Origin: Bettongia penicillata ogilbyi
Lineage: Eukaryota > Chordata > Mammalia > Diprotodontia > Potoroidae
Length of the DNA stretch: 64,000 bases
Assembly: GCA_023548195.1 (NCBI GenBank)
Contig: JAJHZJ010000252.1
Location: 2,735,395 to 2,799,394 of the forward strand
Direction of reading: 5' to 3'
Numbering within the stretch: the stretch's first letter is position 1; the number at the start of each line of letters is the position of its first letter. The notes below the pieces were generated by a model. That model did no database searches and had not been told where the DNA came from. It was given only the letters and a program-made list of their open reading frames with translations. A program made the position numbers and the translations under genes. Shown here piece by piece: positions 10,758-22,998 of this stretch.

Positions 10758-11957
10758 AATTTCAAGAGTTAGAAGAGACCTTGGAAGTCATCTAATCTAA
10801 CCTGAATTCAAAGAACATATCTGACAAATGGTCATCTGGTTTTTCCTTCTAGTTAAAGGAAATCTACTACTACTTTCCAGGGCAACTTGTTCCTCTTTTG
10901 GATAAGCTTTAATTGTTAGAAACTTTTTCCTTCTATCAAGGCAAAATCTCCCATCCTTGCAACTTCCTGACACTGTTCCAAGTTTTGGTCTCTTGGGCCA
11001 ACCAGAACATGTCTAATCTCTCCATCACAAGATTACCCTTCAGATATTTGAAAATAGCTACTGTGCCTCTTGAAAAGTTCTTTTCCAGGTTAAATATTCC
11101 TAGTTCCTTCCACCTCTCCTTATATACCATTATTTCAAGACTTTTTACCATCTTGGTTGCCCTTTGACAATTCTCAACCTTATCCTAAAATATGGTGCCT
11201 AGAATTGAAGAAAATACCCTAGACATGATATGATCAGGGCACTCTACAGAAGCATTACTGCTTCTCTAAACTTGTATGCTGTGCTTCTCTTAATGCAGAC
11301 TGTTTACATGAGGGTTTTCTTTGGTTTCTTTATGATATCATTGACTCATATTCAGCTTATAATCCACTAAAAACCCTAGTCCTTTTTCATTTGAGTAGCC
11401 ATATCTCATATTTAGGAGTTTGATTTTTTGAACCCATTACATTTATTCCTACTGTATCATTCTCAAGGTCTTAACCTGTTGAAATCTTTCTAGACTGAGG
11501 AAATCTCTCTAGATCCTAGTCTGTTGTTGACTATGCCATTATCAAGGTTAAGTATGGTATTGATGCCTTTATCTAAGACTAATCTCTAGAACATTCCACT
11601 AGACACATCTTTCAAAGTTGATGTTGAACTATTTTTTTTTTTTTTGAGGCAATTGGGGTTAAGTGACTTGCCCAGGGTCACATAACTAGTAAGGGTCAAG
11701 TTTGTGAGACTGAATTTGAACTCAGGTACCACAACTAGAAAAAGCTGGCTCAAGGACTAGTGCTCTTTCCACTGTACCACTTAGCTGGCACAATGAGTTA
11801 GAAATCCACCTGACAATATCTATCCTACATCTCTCCAGCTGATATATAAGAATAGAATGAGTTACTTTACGAAATGCTTTGCTAAAAACTGAGTTAATTA
11901 CGCTTACACATTTCCCCGATCTACCATCCCATTAAAAAAAGAGTTATTTTGGCACAA
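10758..11957 (-). mobile_element. CR1/L3-type LINE fragment, antisense, interrupted by a SINE
   Basis: The plus strand reads as the reverse complement of a CR1-like mammalian LINE: gttagaagagaccttggaag then tcatctaatctaacc, later ttcagatatttgaaaatagc, tggttgccctttgacaattc, atggtgcctagaattgaag, and ttgactcatattcagcttat then aatccactaaaa. It resumes after the SINE at 11634-11800 with aaatgctttgctaaaaactg. Many substitutions and stops, so non-functional. Confidence 0.65.
11634..11800 (-). mobile_element. Marsupial SINE, antisense, nested in CR1
   Basis: It begins with the reverse complement of a poly-A tail (T run), then ggggttaagtgacttgccca and gggtcacataactagtaagg. It ends with ctctttccactgtaccactt agctgg, the reverse complement of the tRNA-like head. 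Confidence 0.8.
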
Positions 11958-13490
11958 TGGTTCCCAATGTTTTTGGTTCCAAACTTTTTTTCAAATATTC
12001 CCAATATTCTTGTAGATTTATTCATTAATTGCTTACAATGACTACAATCATGACTTTTGCCTCCAAAAGCTTCAAGTTAAAATTTGTAATTCTAAAACAA
12101 AAATTTTCTATCTATAATTATGAAAACCAAATAAAAATTATGAAACTAATTATAAATTTATGAATACTTTATGTGGGATATTCTTTTAGAATTAAGAGAT
12201 ATAATCCAGCAAGATCTTATATGGTTATTATTATCTATAGAGGTTCTTTATTTTAAAAATTTTGTTGTGTATAACATTTGTGACAAATTGAGTCATGACT
12301 TAGATGTTTAACAGTATGATTATCATATGTAAACTTAATTTTGATGTTGGAATTTCAAATTTGAATAAAGATTGTCAATATTTGACTCAATGCCAGACAA
12401 ACACAGTCTTAAATCTGGTTCTTCATTAAGTTTATGCCTGTGTGTTGACTTAACACAAGAATAAAATGAAAATGCTTGCTCACACAAATACATGGCATGA
12501 AATGGCAGGAGAATTTTTACAAGCTCCCTTGCTGAGAGAGAAATTAATTTTTAAACTTACAGCTACCTAACCAATCAATGACAGTGAATTGTTGATTGTG
12601 ACATGTTTACTTTTCTATTGGTTAATGACAAACGCTGTAGTAAATGATAAATGTAAATTCAACTGTATATATTGCTACATTTTTTAACAGTGTTTATATA
12701 TAGACTAAGCTTCAAAAGAAAAGAATCTCCTCCTATATAATTTTCTTCTCTTTTACAACTGGCGTACCAACTCTACTCTCCCAGAAATTTTACTGAAGGA
12801 CCAACCAGTATTGCCAATCAGTTCATTTAAAAATCTTCCAGAGAGAAAAATAGTAAAATGAGTGGAGGAAAAGTTTAAATCAGAAAATAGCCTTAATAAT
12901 GCAGTAAGAGACAATCTAAGATTTGTTTCTGTAGAACATTTTTAATAGTCTGTGATTGGTTCAGTACACCTTGTAATGAGCATGTCCAGTGATCATGATT
13001 TTCAAACAGCTTGACATTTGTGGTATAAAAATGGAAGCTATTCATAATAACATTGTAACATCTTAATTATGTGATTACACTGCTGATGAGATATTATTAC
13101 AAGGTAACAGAGGGGAATGGGGGAACTCCTTTGGTGCTGTACAGAATACAAATGAGCATTAAGTGTCTGATCATCCATTGGAAATCAGTTTGCACTTAAG
13201 TGTTGAAAGCTTGTGGTAGTTTGGAAACAATTTGATGACAAGTTGAGATGTTTAGAGTCAATCAGAGTTTGATGTAATTGCTGCACAAACACTCAAGTTG
13301 TCCATATGCTTGTGATTGTTTTTAATTCCTGCAGTATAATGCTTCAGATATGCACAAAGGAAAATATTTGTGAGCTAACTGGGCAATATATTTGTCACAA
13401 AGGAAAAATATATTTGTAACATAATTGGGTGGTTATTTATTCTTCAAGGCTCCATGAATCCCTTAAGGGTTCTTGGACTACTAAATGGTG
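11958..13490. other. AT-rich unidentified sequence, possible decayed DNA transposon
   Basis: About 1.5 kb of AT-rich DNA. The left end (acaatggttcccaatgtttt, then tggttccaaac) has the flavour of hAT termini of the cagtggttcccaaac type. A matching right terminus is not evident and no transposase frame survives. Family not assigned. Confidence 0.25.
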
Positions 13491-13895
13491 AATATTGCTT
13501 TGGCATGAGATGGTTATCACATCTAGTCTAATAGAGCTACCCCCCTGCCACTATCTTCCACCTCTGGACAGATACTTCACCTCCCACCCTGGGGCCCTGG
13601 GCTTCTGCTTGGTGAGTCTTAACAATTTTACAACTCAGATTCACCTCACTGCTGTTCTCTTGCCATCACTCAGCCTCTTTCATGGCTTACCCTGGGAACA
13701 GTAATCATCAGTACCTTTCTGGGAAAGGACATATCTTTTAATTGTTCCATGACTCCACTTACTGTCCCTTTGACTTCACCAATCAAAACACCTCTCAGCC
13801 ACCACTCCATCATGTATGTAAGCTCTGATTTTTGTAATGTGTGTAGAATCATGATGTCACACAGTAAATACATAATTAAAAATTAATTCATAAGA
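13491..13895. other. No feature recognised
   Basis: Unique-looking DNA with short overlapping frames on both strands only. Confidence 0.4.
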
Positions 13896-14335
13896 TTTTG
13901 TTTAGCTTTTAAAACAATGCACAACCTGTTCTCAACCTATCTTTCCAGCTTCATTGTATGTTATTCTCCCTCTCATGCTCCCATACATACAATCCATCCA
14001 CACTGACCTTCTCACTGTTTTGTACTCAAGACACTCCATTTCCTTTTCCTTCTCGTTAGCCATTCACCACGCCTGGATTGAACTTCCTTTTTACTTCTGC
14101 TTAATACAATGCCCCTTTTCCTTCAATACTCAACTCAAGCACCACCTTCTACATAAATCCTTTCTGGAGGTAAGGAGACTGTTAGTATGCTACCATCCAA
14201 ATTATCTTCTACTTAACTGTTTTGGTTTATTTTCTTTCTTGCTATTTATTCTATATATACTTATATATGTCCCTGTTGTCTCATTCTTTAGAATGTAGGC
14301 TCCATGTGAGTAAGGATTGTTTTATTTGTAAGATG
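13896..14335 (+). mobile_element. L2 LINE 3' region
   Basis: Sense L2 wording: ctgaccttctcactgttttg then tactcaagacactccatttc, caactcaagcaccaccttct, and finally gaatgtaggctccatgtgag then taaggattgtttta. Diverged, non-coding. Confidence 0.7.
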
Positions 14336-15177
14336 TGTGCTTTTTATATAGGTTGTGGATATATATCCACATGGCTTGTCTAAATGCAGCTTGAGAGAGG
14401 CATTAATAGACATCTCTGGAAGTCTGCCCACTGCTGTCTGAGGGAGACTTACATTTTTGCTTTAAGGGGAATGTGAGAAGCCATAAGGCTAGCTGCTCTG
14501 TTTTCCAGCATCTGAGGCAGGGTTACTAGAATAAAATAATATCTATTTGCCCCCTGAATATTACTGACCTAGAATCACAGTTTTGGTTAAATTCTCAAAC
14601 TGTTATTGTCCCTAGGTGCTTCCGTTTTCTTAAAGCAGAAAGGATTATTCTGAACTACAACCACAGGTTTGACTTTTTCTCACCAAACGTTAGTTATTCG
14701 AAAGACCATCACAAATATTGAATAATGAGTAAACCTGTTTATTCAAGAAGATGGCAAACAGAAATCAGAGAAATTGTGCAGATGAGACTGTATCAGGAAA
14801 TACTTAAAACTGAATGAGCTGTCCTTTGGAGATTGAGATATTTCAGCTTAACCAAGAAAGAAAGGCCTTGAGGAAGACTCCAGTGGAAAATTCTCCAAAG
14901 TATCCAGGGAGGCAAGCTGGAAATCAGTGACATTTTTGGCAGCCAGCTTACCCTATAAGATTTTCTTTCTTTTCTCTTCCCTGGAGTTGGTTTCTGAAGA
15001 GTTTTAAAATATTCCCATCAAAGAAGTGAAAGTCTCTCTTCAAAACTTTCATGCCAACTTCTCCCTTCATATGGACACAAAGCAATATATCAGCATTCTC
15101 TCCACCAGTTAGGAGAGCATCATGTAATATGTTTCAGACTTGGCTAGAAACTGGATTACTTTTTCATTTTATTTGTT
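14336..15177. other. No feature recognised
   Basis: No repeat family, gene or RNA recognised in this stretch. Confidence 0.4.
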
Positions 15178-15240
15178 TCACTAACACTTAGCACAGTGCC
15201 TGGCACCTAGTAGGTGCTTAATAAATGTTTATTGATTTGT
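15178..15240 (+). mobile_element. MIR/L2-type 3' tail
   Basis: Contains acagtgcctggcacctagta then ggtgcttaataaatgtttat, the 3' end shared by MIR, CORE-SINEs and L2. Confidence 0.7.
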
Positions 15241-15364
15241 TGCTTTTAAAAAACTTTTTAAAATTCTAAACTGAATTAGCAGCAAATAAAATAAGTATTT
15301 TATGTGCAAAGTAGAACAGAGAAAGATTTGTACATGAAACTAAGTATTATGTACAACTCAATGA

Positions 15365-16020
15365 TTGATGCATTTATTTTTTCCACTTAATAATACTTTA
15401 TTTTTTCCAACTACATGTAAAGATAGTTTTAAACATTCACTTTTACAATATCTTGAGTCCCCAATTTTTTTCTCTTTCCCTACCCACCCCCCCAAGATGG
15501 CATGCAATCTGATATAGGCTATACATGTACAATCATATTAAACACAATTCCACATTAATCATGTTGTAAAGGAAGAATCATAACAAAAGGGAAAAAAATC
15601 ACAAGAAAGAAAAAAATAACCACAAAAAAGGGAAAAGAGTATGCTTGAGCTGCATTCAGGCTCCATAGTTCCTTCTCTGGATACGGATAGCATTTTCTAT
15701 CATGAAGCTTTTGGAACTGCCTTGGATCATTGCATTGCTGAGAAGAGCTAAGTATTTGAAAGCTGGCCATCAAACAGCTTTGCTTTTGCTGTGCACAGCA
15801 AAAGGTTCTGGTTCTACTTAATTCGCTCAGCATTCATCAGTTCATGTAATTCTTTCCAGGTTTTTCTGAAAGTACTCACTCATAATTTCTTACAGAACAG
15901 TAGTATTCCATTACATTCATATAGCACACCTTGTCCAGTCATTCCCCAAGTGATAGGCATCCCCTCAATTTCTAATTCTTTACTGTCACAGAAAGAGATA
16001 ATGCATTTTTATTTGATGAA
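15365..16020 (-). mobile_element. L1 3' end, antisense
   Basis: Reverse complement of a marsupial L1 3' UTR and ORF2 end: gcaatctgatataggctata then catgtacaatcatatt, and later agtattccattacattcata and cattccccaagtgataggca. The last parallels the antisense of the L1 ORF2 C-terminus of other mammals. 5'-truncated. Confidence 0.85.
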
Positions 16021-16719
16021 ATTATGATGGATCCTAATTATTCTTTTAAAGATATTCACAATCTCTTTGATAATGTTTTAGGATTGTCCCAGGAATCTGT
16101 TTCAAGCTTTATAAGGCTTATGGTTTGCAGACTCTGCTTACATTCTCTCTCTCTTTTTCTTTTTGAAATCATATATTTTGCCATTCCTTAGCTCTTTGGT
16201 ACCTCTCTTATTTTCTTTAAAATTTTTTTTTCTTATTCAGAACAAACATTGAAAATAGAACAAAAGAAGGTTTTATATGTAACTGATGATCCTTTTTATA
16301 ATGCTTGCTTAAAAACACACACACATATCTACATCTCTATATTTGTAGATTACTTTTAAAACCATCTTATTGCTTGGGTATAATTTTGAACTTCTTTGGG
16401 CTCTGTTCTGTGTCTCTAAAAAAAGAAAGCAACAATTTTCATTCATTTACTTCTCCTTGACCTATTAGAGTTTTAAAATATCAGATATCTTGCATTTTCT
16501 TGTATTTTAAAAAATCTTTTGATTTTCTTATAAAATATCTTGCTGTCTTGTGGACCTATTGATTTCTTTTGGTCTATTCTAATTTCTAAGAAGTCTTTCT
16601 TGGTTAGGGTTTATTACTTTCTGTTCTGGACTATCGATTCCTCTTCTAATTCTTTCCTCCAGAACTTTTATTTCATTTTTTATCACAATTTCTTTTGGTC
16701 ATTTATGTAGTCCTGTGCC

Positions 16720-16758
<39 letters not shown>

Positions 16759-16759
16759 T
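16720..16759. repeat. (AAT)n microsatellite
   Basis: 13 uninterrupted AAT units. Confidence 0.97.
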
Positions 16760-16769
16760 AGTTAATAAT

Positions 16770-17008
16770 AGTTAGTGATAACATTTATGAAGTATTTTAA
16801 GATTTACAAAATATTTTGCAGATGTTATCTCATTTATCTTCATAACAATCTTGAAAGGTCTATGTTATTATTATCCACATTTTATAAATGAGGAAACAGA
16901 AACAAGCAGCAGTGACTTGCCCATGTTCATATAGCTAGTAAGGGGCTGAGGCTGGATTTGAATTCAGGTCTTCCTGACTCTGGATTCAGTATTATATCCA
17001 CTACTTGC
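16770..17008 (-). mobile_element. MIR/CORE-type SINE, antisense
   Basis: Wording in order: tctcatttatcttcataaca, attttataaatgaggaaaca, gtgacttgcccatgttcata, ggatttgaattcaggtcttc and atatccactac. This is a nearly complete reverse-complement MIR-like SINE. Confidence 0.8.
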
Positions 17009-17481
17009 AGTTGTGGAGTTATTTGCTCCTTTGTTTTGAGATCTCTTGATAAACTATCTATTTATCTATCTAATTTTGTTTTCCTTATCTTTTTAGTTCA
17101 TGAATTGGGTCTCTGTGCTAAGATCAAGTTGCACATCCTCCCTTCCCCCTTTTGTTTTTGGGTGGGGTAATTGGCCCTGTTTGTTCTTGCCCTCCACCCC
17201 TAGAGTTCTTGTGCTGGCATCTATTTTCCAAGCTACTCCTTCCCTGGATCTTTGAGATTTAGAGTGCTAGAGCTTTGGAGTCCTCACTGATATCTCAGCC
17301 AGAATACATGGACCTCAGAGTCCCTGCTCCTGGGGTGTCCAGATTGAATATTGCCTTATGGGCTCTTAGGGAATTTCCAAGTTCCCTAACCTGGGACTTT
17401 CTGACAGCACTGTGGATTTCTCTGAGGGTGCCTTGTGCTCTTCCTACCTCAGATCAGGTGGATTTCTGGTCTAGTTAGGCA

Positions 17482-17620
17482 TAGGGATGGGGAACCTTCA
17501 GCCTCAAGGCCTCATGTGACCCTCTAGGTCATCAAGTGTAGCCCTTTGACTGAATAAGGCTGTACATGAGGACCTAGAGGGCCACATGTGGCCTTGAGGT
17601 TGCAGACTCCTCACTGATGA
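17482..17620. mobile_element. hAT-type palindromic MITE, internally deleted
   Basis: The left arm (gggatggggaaccttcagcc tcaaggcc) and right arm (ggccacatgtggccttgagg then ttgcagactcc) are inverted relatives of each other. The same arms bound the element at 46064-46266. The central hairpin present in the other two copies is missing. Confidence 0.7.
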
Positions 17621-17850
17621 GAGGTACTGTGCACTGCTGCTTGCTTTGTACACAGTCCCCTTTCCTAATTGCCCTTAGTCTTTAGGCTGATCTCACAGTT
17701 AGTTCTGGGGTGGAAAAAGTTTCTTACTGTAGTTTCTCATTGGATTTCTTGATCATTATTAGATCTGTCAAGAACTTGAAGGTTTTATTGAGTAGATATA
17801 TAGGAACTGGGTTGTCTACCTACTTCTCCTTTTTTCCATGATCTTTTCAC

Positions 17851-18965
17851 AAACATTTCTAACTATTGTGATTCAGCAATTACCTTCTGATAACATACAG
17901 TATTATCCCTATTAAAGAAGAGGATGCATTCTAGTGAAAAACTTTGTTAAATGAAATAGAAGTAATACAGGAGATGAACAGATAGACTCTTTTTAAGGCA
18001 TAGATCCAATATGTCCTTCAGCAAAAATATTGCTCCCTTTCTGCCCCACCCCCACTTAAGGCAGATAAGTAGTTGCTACATTTCTTCCGTGATGGCTTTC
18101 TATCTAGAGACAAAAAGCATGGGTACATAACTGAACCTGGAGTGGCATCATCCCTACTCCCATATGATTGGGTTGATCAGATCCAAGAAGTCTGGGCCTC
18201 CCTTTAGTCAGAATCAGTCATAACCTTGTCTTCCTTAATATCTGAGATAGGATCACTTTCTTCTACCTCAGCCAATGAACCAAAGAGAGGAGAGAAGTTT
18301 CCCAACTCCATCTACAATGAGGCTAACTTCAATTTAAAATAATTTTGTTCCCAGAAGATATTCATTAAGGTATTGCTTACTAGTGATTTTGAAGTATTTT
18401 AGATGCTGTTCTGAAGGTGTTTATTTTGGGAGTTATACATTACTTTGGATGACTTCCTTCTACTCTTCCAAAAAGGCTGACTGGTGATAGTAATCAAGCA
18501 TGAATTCTCTTTCACCTTGTTAAGAACAGTAAATCCAAATATAGGCCTTTGGATGTACATGAGTTTTTAAGATAATCTCCCTAGTTATCCTGACCATACT
18601 TTTCAAGTTTTCATGGAAAACCTGCAAAGTACAATGCCATACTCTAAGTTTATTTTGTTACTTCTTCTGTCTTCAGGGAATCGTTAGTGAACATTTAGGT
18701 TGAAAAGCCTGGATGCCAATGGAAACCTAATCTGGAAATCTATTCATTCTTTGTCATTTCTTGCTTACCTCCATGGGACTTGGAGCAATGAAGTCCATCT
18801 ATATTTTGTAGCTCATGAGTGTTAGGGTAGTACTATAGGGAAAATTTGGATCAGGGAAGGTACCTTTTTCTTTGGTTCTTGTTTGGAGACACAGATTTTC
18901 CTTAATGAAAAGAAATTCTTCCTTCATAAAATCAGCCATATTTCCCCCATTTTTAATTTTTCTGT
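17851..18965. other. No feature recognised
   Basis: No gene or transposon family recognised. Confidence 0.4.
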
Positions 18966-19209
18966 TATTGTTGTTCAGTCGTGTCCTATTTTTCATAGCC
19001 CCATTTTGGTTTTGTATCTTTTTCTGGCAAGGATGCTGGAGAGATTTGCCGTTTACTTCTCCTGCTCATTTTATAGATGAGGAAACTGAGGAAAATAGGG
19101 TCAAGTGACACATAGCTAGTAAGTGTCTGAGGCCAGATTTGAACTCAAGAAGATGGACCTTCCTGACTCCAGGCATGGTACTCTATCCACTGTACCATCT
19201 AACTGTCCT
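18966..19209 (-). mobile_element. WSINE1/MAR1-type marsupial SINE, antisense, near full length
   Basis: Starts with ttgttgttcagtcgtgtcct (reverse complement of the 3' tail), then ttttatagatgaggaaactg. It ends with ctatccactgtaccatctaa ctg, the reverse complement of the tRNA-like head. About 244 bp. Confidence 0.85.
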
Positions 19210-19299
19210 GGACCTCACTATAGGGAAGAATAAGGGGAATGTTTAGAAACATATAACTAGACTTAGCCATGACCTTCAACATAGGTTGAAGCTCTCTCT

Positions 19300-20350
19300 C
19301 TGCCTCTCTCTCTCTTATTTCGCAGTGGTATTCATACAATTGTGCTGTGTAAGTTGGCAAATAGACTCAATTATTTTACATATTCCTTAGTAATCTTGAA
19401 TCAAGTCTCTTTTTCTAACTCTTCCTGCCTGATGTTATAGGAAATATATAGAAAAGTTGATGATTTTGTTGGACTTATTTTATACCCTGCTACTTTGCTG
19501 AATATTAATTGTTTCACTTAGTTAACCAGTTTGATCTAATCTTCAAAATGTTTTATTTTTTCTCTTCTACAACTTTGCTCATTTAGTTTTTCCATTTATT
19601 TCTCATTTATTGTTATTTTATTGTTATGTTCTCATATTCATTGTTATTGTTATAACAAAAAAATATTGTTATTTCTCATGTTATTGTTATTAGGATTTCT
19701 AAAGCCATGTCCAATAATATTGAAAATGGTAGAGATTTTTGCTGTACTCTTGATCTTTTTCTTATGGCCTTTAGTGTTTCACCATTATATCTAATGTTCA
19801 ATATTTTTCTTGCTTGTCTTTTTTGGCCATACGTATTTAAAAAAATTATTGTTACCTCATTTGAGATCATGATTTTTGTGTCTAAATTTTTAAACAGTAA
19901 GAAACATGATAAATTTTATTTCAGCTCTCCATCTTAATTCTGTGTAAATCTGTGTTTCTTATAAACATTTTGTTTGATTTTGCATTCTATCCCATTCTGC
20001 CCCCCTGCTCCATTTTAGGGGTGAGTTCAACCCATTAATATTTACTGTTACGATTGTTAGTCATATAACTTCTTTTTTTCCCTTCCTCTTCTTTATGTTT
20101 TCTTTCTTTTGTGGAGTTTCTCATGAGTTTATCTCTTCAGATATCTATCCTGAGTTATCGAATTCATACTATTTCTTTATTGTGTTTGGTATCTTCTTAT
20201 GTTTCACCTTTCTAGACTGTTAGGTCAAGATTTCATGCCAGTCCTCTGTAGTATTCTTAGATAGATTGGGTAGGCTTTGTTTTCTCCTATCCCTTCTGTA
20301 GTCTGGATGCTGGATTTTTCAGTTAGTAAGCATGTATTTTCACTATTTCT
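19300..20350 (-). mobile_element. L1 ORF2 remnant, antisense
   Basis: The plus strand reads as the reverse complement of the L1 reverse-transcriptase and downstream region: accctgctactttgctgaat, then ttgaaaatggtagagatttt, then gctgtactcttgatcttttt, and later the ggggtgagttcaacccatta type string. No open frame. Confidence 0.6.
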
Positions 20351-20354
20351 TACT

Positions 20355-20500
20355 CCCTTAATTTCAAAGAAAACAAAGAAACCTGTAACAAATATATGTA
20401 GTCAAGCAAAACAAATCCTTCCGATGCCCATGTCAAAAAATGTATGACTCATTTTGTACTTGAAATCATCAATTCACATTGGCTTTCCAGATTGTGGATA
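20355..20500 (-). mobile_element. Short L1 3' fragment, antisense
   Basis: Contains tagtcaagcaaaacaaatcc, then atgcccatgtcaaaaaatgt and atgactcattttgtact, as in the L1 3' region at 8.1 kb. Confidence 0.6.
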
Positions 20501-21033
20501 CCTTATTTTAAAAATTCTCTTCTCCATATGTCATTCTTTGTTGGATAGGACCAAAGGTTTCCTGATGCAGACCGTGACAGAGCTTCCTCTCCCTATGCAA
20601 CCTGTTTGCCCCCGTATTTCCTGATCCAACTTCCTGATTTGGGGGCATGAAAGGTCCCAGTCTCACATAGTTGGGAACTCTCAGACTTGGTGGGTGCCTG
20701 ATACCACAGTGAGCCATTCAATCTCAGTGACTGACTGTAAGACACATTTTTCCTGGTGAAGATGAGAGGTGCTCATCAAAAGGAGCTAAGTGGTTCTGTG
20801 TTTTTGTTGCATATCCTTTCTATATCAGGGCAAAGTAAAATTTTTCTTCTGTTAAATGTTCAGTGAGTCATGAATGCTTCATTTCATCCCCAAATCATAC
20901 CTGAACTAAGAGGGTGCTGGCTTCAGAGTAACACTAACAACATTTTACATGCCCTTAGTTATTTTATTTGCCCTTCCTTGTACCTTTTCTAGCTTTGATA
21001 GCATCTTTCTGGAAGTACAGATGACCTATCAGC
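20501..21033. other. No clear feature
   Basis: Unrecognised apart from a possible CR1-like trace at 20960-21030 (ccttgtaccttttctagctt). Confidence 0.35.
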
Positions 21034-22525
21034 CAACAAACATTTATTTATTTATTTTTGGTTTTCAACATTCACATTTGTAAGATTTTGAGTTCCAGAT
21101 TTTCCCCCTCTCTTCCCTCCCTCCCCAATATGGCAAGTAGTCTGATATAGGCCTTATATGTATAATCATATTAAACATATTTCCAAATTAACCATGTTGT
21201 GAAAAAAGAATCAGAACAAAAGGGGAAAACCATGAGAAAGAAAAACCCCCAAAAGAGAGAAAATAGTTTGCTTCAATCTGCATTCAGACTTTAGAGTTCC
21301 TTCTTGAGTTGTGCATAGCATTTTCCATCATGAGACTTTTGGATTTGTCTTAGATCATCGCATTGCTTAAAAGAGCGAAATCTATCAGTTGGTCATTGTA
21401 TAATGTTACGACTATTGTGTACAAGGTTCTCCTGGTTCTGCTCCCTTCACTCAGCATCAGTTCATGTAAGTCTTTCCAGGTTTTCCTGAAATCTATCTGA
21501 TCTTCATTTCTTATAGAACAATAGTATTCCCTTGCATTCATATACCACAACTCAACAGGCATTTTTAAAGCATCTAGTGACAGGAATTATGCTAAGTGCT
21601 GAGGATATAAAGAAAGGTAAAAGCCCTTCCCTCCTCTTAAGGAGCTCATAGTCAAGATAGGAAGAGATAACATTCTACCAGCTAGATACAAACCAGGAAT
21701 TGGAGAGAATCTCAGAGGGAGGGTACTGAGATTAGGGAAAAGTGGGAAAGGCTTTTTACAGAAGGTGGGACTTGGAGACCCGAAGGAAGTCAAGAGATGA
21801 AGACGAGGAAGGAGACAGTTCCAGGAATGGCAGATAACCAGTGAAAATAGAATTTTGTTTGAGGAACAACATGAAGGCCAGTTTCACTTGACTGCAGAGT
21901 TTATGGAGGGGAGAAAGATGTGAGAAGACCAGGAAATTAAGAAGTGGCAAGCAAAACCAGAGATTTTATGTTTCATCCTAGAGATAATAGAGAGTCACTA
22001 GCACTTATTCAATGGGGGAATGATATGGTTAAATATAAGGAAAATCAATTTGACAACTGAGTGGAGCATGATCTAGAGTGGAGGGAGAACATTAGCAGGT
22101 TATTGCAATGGTTTAGGGGTAAAGTGATGGAGGTCTGCAAGAAGGTGGTAGGAGGGTCAGAGGAAAGAAGGGGCTTCTATAAGAGATGGTATGAAGGTAG
22201 AAACATTGGGACTTGATAAATGATTCGGTATGCAGAAGGTATGTACCTAAAATGAAAGCATTGGGTGACTGGGAGGACGATGTACCCTTTATATTAATAG
22301 GGACTTTAAGAAGAGGGAAAGATTTTGAGGGGAAAGATAATGCATTCCTTTTTGTAAATGTTGAGTTTAAGATGTCTAGAGGACAAATAGTTCAAGATGT
22401 CTAATAGTCATTTGAAGATGGGAGACTGGAAGTCAGAAGAGAGGTTAGGGCTGGATAGAAAGATCTGAGAGTTATCTTCATGGAGATGATAATTGAAATC
22501 ATGGGAGCTGACAAGACCACCAAAT
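21034..22525 (-). mobile_element. Long L2 LINE, antisense, split by an L1
   Basis: Left tip caacaaacattta is the reverse complement of the L2 3' end. After the L1 it resumes with attatgctaagtgctgagga, ggagctcatagtcaag, aggttattgcaatggtttag, ttgagtttaagatgtctaga and gagaggttagggctggatag, all in the order expected for antisense L2. About 970 bp survive beyond the L1. Many frame breaks. Confidence 0.8.
21047..21552 (-). mobile_element. 5'-truncated L1 inserted in L2, with target-site duplication
   Basis: Reverse complement of an L1 3' UTR and ORF2 end: aagtagtctgatataggcct, ggttctcctggttctgctcc and agtattcccttgcattcata then taccacaac. It is flanked by caacaaacattta (21034-21046) and caacaggcattttt (21553-21566), imperfect copies of the same L2 target. 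Confidence 0.85.
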
Positions 22526-22744
22526 TAAAAACAGAATCATACACGGTAAGTATTCCAGATACGAACACACCATTTTTTTTAATACAAAGAGAACAGATAG
22601 CTTTGTTTTGCTTTCAATTTATTAGATCCAAGATAAACACCTTCTGCTTCAAAAATGTTGGCTGAGCCACTTCTCTTTGTTTCTAATTATATAGAGAGCC
22701 TGGTCTTGATATCCCTCCTAAGAAGGGATTTCAGGGTAGGGTAA

Positions 22745-22998
22745 AGGAATAAACTTTATATAGCACCTGTTATGTGCAAGGCACATACTAAGTGCTTTTA
22801 CAAATATTATTTTATCCTCACAACAATTCCATGAGGTAGGTGCTGTTATTATTACCATTTGCAGTTTAGGAAACAGGTAGAAAGGAGTTAAATAACTTGC
22901 CCAGGTTCACACAATGAGTAAGTTTCTAAGGTCAGATTTGAACAAAAGTCTTCCTGACTCCAGGTCCAGTGCTCTATCTGTGCCACCAGCTGCCTGTT
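22745..22998 (-). mobile_element. MIR/CORE-type SINE, antisense
   Basis: Contains tatgtgcaaggcacatacta, tcacaacaattccatgaggt and ataacttgcccaggttcaca, and ends at agtgctctatctgtgccacc agctgcc. Nearly full length. Confidence 0.8.

Larger units (their letters stand above)
16441..17850 (-). mobile_element. Degenerate L1 ORF1/5' UTR region, antisense, with nested insertions
   Basis: The left part reads as antisense of a Lys/Glu-rich coiled-coil coding region like L1 ORF1. Positions 17100-17850 resemble an L1-type 5' leader in antisense. It is broken by an AAT microsatellite, a MIR and a hAT MITE. No intact frame. The assignment rests on style and order, so it is tentative. Confidence 0.4.
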
